Origin: Neoroseomonas lacus
Lineage (GTDB): Bacteria; Pseudomonadota; Alphaproteobacteria; Acetobacterales; Acetobacteraceae
Assembly (NCBI RefSeq): GCF_014644535.1
Contig: NZ_BMKW01000007.1
Location: 62,001 to 126,000, forward strand
Reading direction: 5' to 3'
Length of the DNA stretch: 64,000 bases
Part shown: positions 57,418-64,000 of the stretch, piece by piece
Position numbering within the stretch: the stretch's first letter is position 1
Layout: every line of letters begins with the position of its first letter
Notes under the pieces: generated by a model
What the model saw: only the letters and a program-made list of their open reading frames with translations
Databases searched by the model: none
Told to the model about the DNA's origin: nothing
Position numbers and translations under genes: made by a program

Positions 57418-58520
57418 CAGCGTGGCCGCCAGACCAGGGTGGAGGAGACGGCGTAATTCCACACCACGGTCAGCAGGGCGCCGGCGCCGCCGGCGAGGCC
57501 CCAATTCACCAGCCCGTCGCGCACCAGCAGCCCGGCGATGCCCACATTGGCTGCCGCCCCGATGCCGCAGACCAGGTAGAACAGCACCAGCCCGCGTGGC
57601 AGCGCCGCCCCGCGCAGCCGCCGGTCGCGATAGGTGATGCGGTTGTTCAGCAGGAAATTCGCCGTCATGGCGACGAAGGTGGCGCTCCATTGCGCCGCTG
57701 GGAAACTCAGCGGGCCGAGGCCGTAGAGCAGGCCGAGCACCATCAGATGGACCAGCACGCCGATCCCGCCCACCAGCGCGAAGGCCATGAAGCGCAACGG
57801 CACGATGCCGCCCATCGCCTTGTCCGCCAGCAGCCCGCCGAATTCGAGCAGCACCGCGGCGTCGAGCTTGCTCTCGCCCGCCTCCCGCGCGCGGAAGGTG
57901 TACGGGATTTCGGCGACCCGCAGGGGCCGGCCGGCCGAGAGCAGGACATCGAGCAGGATCTTGAATCCGGTCGCGGTCAGCCTTGGCGCCAATTCGTCGA
58001 AGAGGGCGCGCGGCAGGGCGAAGAAGCCGCTCATCGGGTCGGCGACCTTCACCGGCAGGGCGGCGTTCGCCAGCGCGGCGCCGCCATCCGATACCAACCG
58101 GCGGATCGGTGACAGGCCCTCCCCCATCGCGCCGCCTTCGACATTGCGGCTGCCGATCACGACTTCCGCCTGATCGGCCTCCAGCAGCGCAAGCATCTGC
58201 GGGAGGATGGTCTCGTCATGCTGCAGGTCGCCATCGATGACGGCAACGTAGGGGGCCGCGGTGGACAGGATGCCCTCGACGCAGGCCGAGGCGAGGCCGC
58301 GCCGGCCGATGCGCCGGATGCAGCGGACTCGCGGGTCGCGCGCGGCGATCGCCTTGGCGCGCGCGGCGGTGCCATCGGGGCTGTCGTCATCGACGAAGAT
58401 GGCTTCCCACGCGATTCCGGCGAGCGCCGCGTCCAGCCGCTCCACCATGGGGGCGACGTTGGCGGCCTCGTTGAAGCAGGGGATGACCACGGCGAGTCGT
58501 GGCGGGGCTGGCTCCGTCAT
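57417..58520 (-). CDS. GT2 glycosyltransferase fused to a GtrA-like membrane domain
   Basis: 367 residues. The N-terminal 230 are a dolichol-phosphate-mannose-synthase-like GT2 domain (AVVIPCFNEAANVAPMVERL, VDDDSPDGTAA, AVIDGDLQHDET, GSR). The C-terminal about 120 form four helices of the GtrA family (FMAFALVGGIGVLVHLMVLG). Such fusions make polyprenyl-phosphate sugars and flip them for periplasmic transferases. Coupling with the downstream ArnT-like gene makes a two-gene glycan-modification unit. Confidence 0.9.
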   Translation of the reverse strand: MTEPAPPRLAVVIPCFNEAANVAPMVERLDAALAGIAWEAIFVDDDSPDGTAARAKAIAARDPRVRCIRRIGRRGLASACVEGILSTAAPYVAVIDGDLQHDETILPQMLALLEADQAEVVIGSRNVEGGAMGEGLSPIRRLVSDGGAALANAALPVKVADPMSGFFALPRALFDELAPRLTATGFKILLDVLLSAGRPLRVAEIPYTFRAREAGESKLDAAVLLEFGGLLADKAMGGIVPLRFMAFALVGGIGVLVHLMVLGLLYGLGPLSFPAAQWSATFVAMTANFLLNNRITYRDRRLRGAALPRGLVLFYLVCGIGAAANVGIAGLLVRDGLVNWGLAGGAGALLTVVWNYAVSSTLVWRPR

Positions 58521-58571
58521 GGCCCGTGCTTCCTGCGCCGGCGAAGGCCAGAGGGCAAGGGCGTGGCCCGA

Positions 58572-60140
58572 TCACCGCCCCGGCAGCGCGCCCGGCCGGC
58601 CGAACAGGTAGCCCTGGCCGAAGGTGACGCCGAGTTCCTGCATCAGCTTCGCCTGGGTCTCGTTCTCGATCCGCTCGGCCACCGCCTGCGCGCCGACGGT
58701 GGTGGCGAGGTCGACCATGGCTGCGATGAAGCCACGGTCGCGGGCACTCTCGACGGCATTGGTGACGTAGATGCCGTCCACCTTCACGAAATCGACGCGG
58801 AAGATGCGCAGGTAGCGGAACGCCGCCGCCCCCGCGCCGAAATCATCGATCCAGACTGGCATGCCGAGCGCGCGGAGCGCATCGACGGTGCGGGTGGCCT
58901 CGGTCTCGTCCTCGATCTCGGCGGTTTCGGTGATCTCGACCAGCAGGCGGCGGGCCAGGTCGGGACTCGCCGCGAGCATGGCGCAGAGCTGATCGCGAAA
59001 GGCCGGGCTTTGCAGCGACAGGCCGGAGAGGTTGCAGGCGATGCGCGCGCCGCTGGCCGCCTGTGCCGCCTCGCAGGCGGTCTCCACCACCGCCCAGTCG
59101 AGGGTTTCCGAGAGCCCCACCGTCTCGGCGAGGGCAATGAATTCGGACGGCTGGTCATAGGGGCTGCCCGGCGTCGGGATTGGGCGCAGCAGCGCTTCGT
59201 AGTGATGCGGCTTGCGGTCGGCCAGCAGCACGATGGGTTGGAAGGCCAGCCGAAAGCGGCGTTCGGCGATGGTCCGGCGCAGCGTCATCGCGCGGTCCGC
59301 CGCGGAGGAGACGAAGCCCGCCAACCCGCCGGCGAAGCCCGCCTTGGCCAGCGCAGCATCGCCGCCGCGCGAGAAGGCCGACAGGGCGAAGCGCAACGCC
59401 CGCGTCGTCTGCAGCGGGCTGAGGCCGACCGCATCGAGCGGCAGGCTGCGCGTGGCGATCTGCCCCGGCAGCCCATGCTGGGCCAGCAGCAGCGCGACCT
59501 GGCCGGCCAGTGCCTGCACATCCGGGCCGCCTTCGGCCGGCAGCACCCCGAAGCGGCCGGAGCCGAAATCGGCCGCCACGGCCCCACTGCCGCCGTGGCT
59601 GGCAAGGACCGCCTGGATGCGCGCCGCGAGGTCCGCGCGTGGCGTCAGCGCGCCGCCGTCGCCGGTCAATTCGATCAGGCCAAGGGCGCCATGCGCGGCA
59701 TCGGCGCCGCGCAGCAATTCCTCCACCGCGCGGGCAAGGCCGGGGCCGCCCGGCAATGGCCCGCCGGGCAGTTCGGCCGGCAGCGGCGCGAAGGTCAGGC
59801 AGAACCGGCCGGCGCGGCCCGGCGCCGCGAGCCCGGCCATGCTGAAGGGGGACCGGGCGGCATCCGACAGGCGGATCGCGGTCGGGCGGATGCGTCCTGT
59901 CGCGGAGAGCAATTCTAGGGCGGTGCCGACGCCCGAGCGCTGGTCGCGCGCCACCAGCGACTGCACGGGTTCGCCAAGGAAGCTGCGGCCGGACCGGCCG
60001 AATCGCGCGGGAAAGGCACCCTCGGCGAATGTGATGCGGCCCGCCGCGTCGGCCTCGACCAGGAGTTCCGCCGCGGCGAAGGCGAAGGTGAGGAAACGGT
60101 CCGCGGCGCTGGGGGCTGGGTGGCGAACGGTTTCCTGCAT
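58572..60140 (-). CDS. EAL-domain cyclic-di-GMP phosphodiesterase with N-terminal sensory region
   Basis: 522 residues. The first about 120 resemble a PAS sensor (LLVEADAAGRITFAEGAFPA). A middle segment is poorly defined. The C-terminal about 250 is an EAL domain with key residues kept: HYEALLRP (EAL), ACNLSG (Asn), VEITET (Glu), DDFGAG, VKVDG (Lys), AERIENE, and GQGYLFGRP. There is no GGDEF partner. It is expected to hydrolyse c-di-GMP, lowering biofilm and raising motility. Start: the ATG at 60138-60140 is kept; a GTG at 60162-60164 is possible. Confidence 0.85.
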   Translation of the reverse strand: MQETVRHPAPSAADRFLTFAFAAAELLVEADAAGRITFAEGAFPARFGRSGRSFLGEPVQSLVARDQRSGVGTALELLSATGRIRPTAIRLSDAARSPFSMAGLAAPGRAGRFCLTFAPLPAELPGGPLPGGPGLARAVEELLRGADAAHGALGLIELTGDGGALTPRADLAARIQAVLASHGGSGAVAADFGSGRFGVLPAEGGPDVQALAGQVALLLAQHGLPGQIATRSLPLDAVGLSPLQTTRALRFALSAFSRGGDAALAKAGFAGGLAGFVSSAADRAMTLRRTIAERRFRLAFQPIVLLADRKPHHYEALLRPIPTPGSPYDQPSEFIALAETVGLSETLDWAVVETACEAAQAASGARIACNLSGLSLQSPAFRDQLCAMLAASPDLARRLLVEITETAEIEDETEATRTVDALRALGMPVWIDDFGAGAAAFRYLRIFRVDFVKVDGIYVTNAVESARDRGFIAAMVDLATTVGAQAVAERIENETQAKLMQELGVTFGQGYLFGRPGALPGR

Positions 60141-60187
60141 GGTCCTGCCGGTGAGGAAGAACACGCATCCTCACCGCCAGCGCTGAA

Positions 60188-60205
60188 GCGCCGGTTAACC
60201 GGCGC
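60188..60205. promoter_or_regulatory. 18-bp perfect palindrome upstream of the EAL gene
   Basis: GCGCCGGTTAACCGGCGC is a perfect dyad between the EAL gene and the NIPSNAP gene, 48 bases from the EAL gene start. It may be an operator for a dimeric repressor. No regulator gene is adjacent. Confidence 0.4.
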
Positions 60206-60279
60206 GACGTTTCAACGACCTCGCGCGCGCGGGGCGCCGTGGTCCGGTCGGGATGGCGGCGCCACCCCGGACCGCGCGA

Positions 60280-60960
60280 TCATCTGACGACGGAGAAGGA
60301 GGTCGGCTTCAGGCCCATCACGGTCTGCTGCTTCAGCGCGCCGAGGCCGCCGACCATCTTGCCAAATTCCTGCCATTCCGGGTCGTTGGCCATGGCGGTG
60401 CGGCGGCGGTCGCGGTCGCCGAAGCCCTCATACAGCCAGCAGAACACCGCCTGATTGATCGGACCGATCTCGGTCACCGCGAACATCAGCAGCTGGCCGA
60501 GGATGCGCCTCTGTACCGGCAGCCCGACCTCCTCATACGCCTTGATCCAGGCCGGCATCTTGCCCGGATGGAAGTCGTAGGTGCGATGGTCGACCACCAT
60601 ACCGGTGCCGCCGATCGCGCGCTTGAAGGCGAAATCCTTGGCCGAGGTGATCGGCGAGAAGGAAGTCGGCTTCAGGAACTTCACTTCCTGCGCCATCAGG
60701 CAGCCCGCCGAGGCCTTCTTGAACTCGCCCCATTGCGGGTCGACCTCGCGCGCCGCGATGCCGGCGTCGCGGGTGTCGATGTCGTCCCAGCCGCGCATGA
60801 ACACGAAGCGGTTGATCGGGCCGACCTCGGCAGTGAAGGTGCCGAGCGACGGCGCGCCCAGGGTGCGGGTCGAAGCCGGGAAACCATAATTGCCGAAGGC
60901 GTCGAGCCATTGCGGCTGCTTGCCCGGATGGAAGGTGTATTGGCGGTGTTCGATGTACAT
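60280..60960 (-). CDS. NIPSNAP family protein, tandem domains
   Basis: 226 residues with two copies of the ferredoxin-like NIPSNAP domain. Residues about 1-105 (IEHRQYTFHPGKQPQWLDAF) and about 120-226 (DHRTYDFHPGKMPAWIKAY) share the motif Y-x-FHPGK-x-P-x-W. Each half contains a conserved W/E-rich stretch (RGWDDIDTRD, CWLYEGFGDRD). The biochemical role is not known, often linked to catabolic operons. It is alone on its strand. Confidence 0.9.
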   Translation of the reverse strand: MYIEHRQYTFHPGKQPQWLDAFGNYGFPASTRTLGAPSLGTFTAEVGPINRFVFMRGWDDIDTRDAGIAAREVDPQWGEFKKASAGCLMAQEVKFLKPTSFSPITSAKDFAFKRAIGGTGMVVDHRTYDFHPGKMPAWIKAYEEVGLPVQRRILGQLLMFAVTEIGPINQAVFCWLYEGFGDRDRRRTAMANDPEWQEFGKMVGGLGALKQQTVMGLKPTSFSVVR

Positions 60961-61153
60961 GGCGTGTCCTCAAAAAGCGCGGCGCAGCTTCAACCGGGCG
61001 GCGACAGGGTGCAACGGGGGGCGCAAAGACCTTTTGAACAGCCCGGCATCGCCTCGCACCCCACCCGGCCACCACGTCGGTGGCCTGGAATGGGTGATGC
61101 GGGCCGCTGCCGGAAGTCGGAATGCGCCGCATGACGCACTCGCCAACGGTCCC

Positions 61154-62218
61154 TCAGGCGGCGGGCAGGATTACGCCCTTGCCGGTCGTCTGGCTGTCGA
61201 ACAGACGATAGGCTTCCTCCGCCTGATCGAGCCGCCAGCGATGCGTGAACAACGCATCCACGTTCACGCCACGATCGGCGATGTAGCGCGCGCATTCCGC
61301 CTGCCCCACGGTCGAGAAGGTCCAGGACCCGATCAGCGTCACCTGCCGGCGGAGCATGTCGGGGCTGACATCGAGCGTCACCTCGCCACCCTCGCCCACA
61401 AAGCAGGCCTTGCCCCAGGTGCGCACGCATTGCACCGCCTGGCGCCGCGCCAGCGGGTTGGAGGAGGCGTCGAGCGAGGCATGCGCGCCCAGACCGTGGG
61501 TCGCCTCCTTGATCGCGCCGAGCACGCTATTGGTCTCAGCCGGGTTGATCAGCAGGTCGGCACCGAAATCCTTCGCCCGCGCGAGCCGTTCGGGCGAGGT
61601 GTCGAGCGCGATCACCCGCGCCCCCATCTTCGCAGCGAGCAACGTCGCCGACAGCCCGACCGGCCCCTGCCCGAACACCGCGATGGTCTGGTCCCCGGAC
61701 AGGCCCAGCCGCTGCAAGGCGCCCCAGGCGGTGCCGGTCCCGCACGAGATGGCGGCCCCCGTCTCGAAGGAGAGTTCCTCCGGCAATTCGACCAGCGTGC
61801 GCGCGGGGCATTTCAGATAGCGCGCATGGCCGCCATGCCCGGTCGCGCCATAAACCTCCTTCACGCCCTCGTCGCAAAGCTGCATCCAGCCGGTGTTGCA
61901 TTGCGGGCAGACGCCGCAGCCGCGGTAGTGATGCTGCATCGCCCGCATGCCGACCCAGGCCTGGTTCGCCGGCACGCCCTGCCCGACCGCGACCACCACG
62001 CCGCAGGGCTCATGGCCGGCGATGGTGGGGCCCGAACTCGACCCGAGGCCCAGCGCGGCGGTGCGTCCCGGCCCACCCGGCGCGCGGTAGAATTTGAGGT
62101 CGCTGCCGCACATGCCGGAAGCACGCATCTCCAGCACCACCTCGCCAGGCCCCGGCGTGGGGTCCGGGAAATCCATCAGTTCGAGTTGCCGATCTCCAGT
62201 GAAGACGACGCCCTTCAT
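61154..62218 (-). CDS. Zinc-dependent alcohol dehydrogenase family protein (MDR)
   Basis: 354 residues. Catalytic zinc ligands are in SGMCGSDLKF and GHEPCGVV; the structural zinc site has four cysteines in CGVCPQCNTGWMQLC. The Rossmann motif is AVFGQGPVGLSATLLAAKMG. The start ATG at 62216-62218 has AGGAGG upstream. It is divergent from fabI. The substrate (sorbitol, threonine or other alcohol) is not resolved. Confidence 0.92.
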   Translation of the reverse strand: MKGVVFTGDRQLELMDFPDPTPGPGEVVLEMRASGMCGSDLKFYRAPGGPGRTAALGLGSSSGPTIAGHEPCGVVVAVGQGVPANQAWVGMRAMQHHYRGCGVCPQCNTGWMQLCDEGVKEVYGATGHGGHARYLKCPARTLVELPEELSFETGAAISCGTGTAWGALQRLGLSGDQTIAVFGQGPVGLSATLLAAKMGARVIALDTSPERLARAKDFGADLLINPAETNSVLGAIKEATHGLGAHASLDASSNPLARRQAVQCVRTWGKACFVGEGGEVTLDVSPDMLRRQVTLIGSWTFSTVGQAECARYIADRGVNVDALFTHRWRLDQAEEAYRLFDSQTTGKGVILPAA

Positions 62219-62393
62219 ACCCGTTCCTCCTGTTCTTGGTTGCAGCCAACCACCGTGTCGCGGCAGGGTCCAGTCGCGGCCTTCGTTGCATCGCAGCAAA
62301 ACTGCCATCCGGCGGCCGCGAAATATGTTCTAGGTCAAAGCACTGGCCCAACGGCCATGGCACGCCGGCCAACCAAGATGCCAGGAGGCTTGC

Positions 62394-63221
62394 ATGGCGC
62401 AGGACACCCGACCGACCGACCCGCTGCCACGCGTCTGGGATCCGGACAGCCGCGTAGGCGACATGTTGAAGGGCAAGCGCGGCCTTGTCGTCGGCGTCGC
62501 CAATGCCGACTCCATCGCCTATGGCTGCGCGGTCAAGTTGCGCGCCTTCGGCGCCGAGCTCGCCGTCACCTATCTGAACGAGAAGGCCGAGAAGCACGTC
62601 CGCCCGCTAGCCGAGGCGCTGCAGGCCTCGATCATCGCCCCGCTCGACGTGCAGGAACCCGGCCAGCTCGAAGCGCTGTTCGAACACATCACGAATCGCT
62701 GGGGCCGGCTCGACTTCGTCATCCACTCCATCGCCTTCGCCCCGCGCGCCGACCTGCATGGGCGGGTGGTGGACTGCTCGGCCGAGGGCTTCGCCCAGGC
62801 CATGCATGTCTCCTGCTGGTCCTTCCTGCGCATGGCCAAACTCGCCGAACCACTGATGACCGGGGGCGGCGTGCTGGCGACCATGTCTTATTACGGCGCC
62901 GACAAGGTGGTCGGGAACTACAACATGATGGGACCGGTCAAAGCGGCGCTCGAAGCCTCGGTTCGCTACGTCGCGGCGGAACTCGGCGAGAAGGGCATCC
63001 GCGCCTTCGCCGTCTCCCCCGGCCCGCTCAAGACCCGCGCGGCGAGCGGCATCGCGCATTTCGACGAGCTGGTGGCGATGGCGACCGAACGCGCGCCCGC
63101 CCGGAGGCTGGTGGACATCGCCGAGGTCGGGCGCGTCGTCGCCTTCCTGGTCGGCGGGGCATCGAGCGGCATGACCGGCGACACGATCTATGTCGATGCC
63201 GGCCTGCACAATGTCGCCTGA
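62394..63221 (+). CDS. fabI: Enoyl-[acyl-carrier-protein] reductase (NADH)
   Basis: Last reduction of fatty-acid elongation; 275 residues, a short-chain-dehydrogenase fold. VVGVANADSIAYGCAVKL is the NADH region, and the catalytic Tyr-Lys pair occurs as YNMMGPVK. It ends VDAGLHNVA. The N-terminal 15-residue extension MAQDTRPTDPLPRVW is longer than in E. coli. The start has AGGAGG upstream. A CoA-transferase operon follows after 13 bases. Confidence 0.94.
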   Translation: MAQDTRPTDPLPRVWDPDSRVGDMLKGKRGLVVGVANADSIAYGCAVKLRAFGAELAVTYLNEKAEKHVRPLAEALQASIIAPLDVQEPGQLEALFEHITNRWGRLDFVIHSIAFAPRADLHGRVVDCSAEGFAQAMHVSCWSFLRMAKLAEPLMTGGGVLATMSYYGADKVVGNYNMMGPVKAALEASVRYVAAELGEKGIRAFAVSPGPLKTRAASGIAHFDELVAMATERAPARRLVDIAEVGRVVAFLVGGASSGMTGDTIYVDAGLHNVA

Positions 63222-63234
63222 GAAGGGATAGCGC

Positions 63235-63888
63235 ATGCGCAAGGCAATCTCCGCCGAGCAGGCCGCCGCGATGGTGCCCGACGGCGCCTCGGTGATGGTC
63301 GGCGGCTTCATGGGTGTGGGCTCGCCCCACCGGGTGCTCGCCGCCCTCGTCGCGCGTGGGGCACGCGGATTGACCGTCATCGGCAATGACACGTCGCGGG
63401 CGGGCCATGGCATCGGCGTGCTGATCGATGCCGGCTGCGTCGCGCGATGCATCGTCAGCCATATCGGGCTGAACCCAGTGACGCAGCAGAAACTCATCGC
63501 CGGCGAGATGGAGGTCGAGCTGGTGCCGCAAGGCACGCTGGCCGAGCGCATCCGCGCCGGCGGCGCCGGCCTCGGCGGCGTCTTGACGCCCACCGGCATC
63601 GGCACCGTGGTGCAGGACGGCAAGCAGGTCGTCACCATCGATGGCCGCGACTTCCTGCTGGAGAAGCCACTGCGCGCCGATGTCGCTTTGCTGCACTGCT
63701 ACGAAGCCGACTACTACGCCAACCTCACCTACCGGCTGACCGCGCAGAACTTCAATCCGCTGATGGCGATGGCCGCCGATCTGGTGATCGCCGAACCGGA
63801 TGAGGTGGTGCCGATCGGCGTGATCCCGCCCGACCATGTCCGCACCCCAGGCGTCCTCGTCACGCATTTGGTCAAGAGGCCGCACTGA
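63235..63888 (+). CDS. 3-oxoacid CoA-transferase subunit A
   Basis: First half of a heterodimeric CoA transferase (family I), 217 residues. [16 protein letters not shown] and [10 protein letters not shown] are typical, as is [15 protein letters not shown]. It moves CoA between acyl and 3-oxo acids such as acetoacetate. It is followed directly by the B subunit. The exact substrate is unknown. Confidence 0.92.
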   Translation: MRKAISAEQAAAMVPDGASVMVGGFMGVGSPHRVLAALVARGARGLTVIGNDTSRAGHGIGVLIDAGCVARCIVSHIGLNPVTQQKLIAGEMEVELVPQGTLAERIRAGGAGLGGVLTPTGIGTVVQDGKQVVTIDGRDFLLEKPLRADVALLHCYEADYYANLTYRLTAQNFNPLMAMAADLVIAEPDEVVPIGVIPPDHVRTPGVLVTHLVKRPH

Positions 63889-63889
63889 G

Positions 63890-64000
63890 ATGGACGCGAA
63901 GGAACTGATCGCCCGCCGCGTGGCGCGGGAACTGCGTGACAGCACGCTGGTCAATCTCGGCATCGGCCTGCCGACCCTGGTCGCGCACTACGTACCCGAG
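63890..64000 (+). CDS. 3-oxoacid CoA-transferase subunit B (5' part, cut by window edge)
   Basis: 37 visible residues, ending in the family motif [17 protein letters not shown]. The catalytic glutamate lies beyond the edge. It starts one base after subunit A stops, consistent with one operon. Confidence 0.9.
   Translation, partial: MDAKELIARRVARELRDSTLVNLGIGLPTLVAHYVPE

Overview
The window is a high-GC (roughly two thirds G+C or more) stretch of an alphaproteobacterial chromosome. Gene order points to Rhodospirillales, most likely an Acetobacteraceae (Roseomonas-like) bacterium, but this rests on protein resemblance and gene order and no search was run. It is mostly core genome and densely packed. 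Many genes start with GTG (proS, birA, nuoC, hupB, dsbA-like, mfd, acdS, nudix) and one with TTG. Stop/start overlaps such as GTGA, ATGA and TGATG are frequent, which suggests translational coupling.

Region 1 (1-20.3 kb, mostly minus strand): a complete respiratory complex I operon nuoABCDEFGHIJKLMN reads leftward and runs straight into birA, coaX, rnj (RNase J), a SEL1-repeat lipoprotein, DUF1467 and proS. A glycine-rich secreted protein gene (1289-2005) lies on the opposite strand between these. A sigma70-like promoter is visible upstream of nuoA, and tRNA-Asp and tRNA-Val(TAC) follow.

Region 2 (21-34.6 kb, minus): the proteostasis block clpP-clpX-lon-hupB, with clear hairpin terminators after lon and hupB. 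Upstream of it is the cell-envelope and replication cluster mltB-rlpA-dacA-tmk-holB-metG-tatD-MBL hydrolase.

Region 3 (34.6-40.1 kb) is more accessory. It holds an MmgE/PrpD protein, tRNA-Ser(TGA), a GC-poor membrane glycosyltransferase-like gene, a DsbA/FrnE-type thioredoxin-fold protein and tRNA-Val(GAC). It also has a 0.5 kb non-coding patch with three copies of a REP-like palindrome and a 156-bp MITE-like element with 20-bp terminal inverted repeats. An outer-membrane-like protein gene ends the region.

Region 4 (40.1-46 kb): mfd and sdhE face recG divergently, all DNA repair or respiratory assembly.

Region 5 (46-54.5 kb): ACC deaminase (acdS) with a divergent Lrp-type regulator, which suggests plant or rhizosphere contact. 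Next is a five-gene operon of a GldA/GldF/GldG-like ABC system with DUF4340 and a Nudix hydrolase; its function is unknown outside gliding bacteria and it is the best candidate here for an undescribed system. A small secreted protein and an orphan tricarboxylate-type (Bug) receptor follow.

Region 6 (54.7-64 kb): msrP followed by a tiny two-helix membrane protein where msrQ is often found, a GT2-GtrA plus ArnT/PMT-like glycosyltransferase pair, an EAL phosphodiesterase, a NIPSNAP protein, a zinc alcohol dehydrogenase, fabI, and the start of a 3-oxoacid CoA-transferase operon that runs off the right edge.

No rRNA, CRISPR array, prophage or complete insertion sequence is present.
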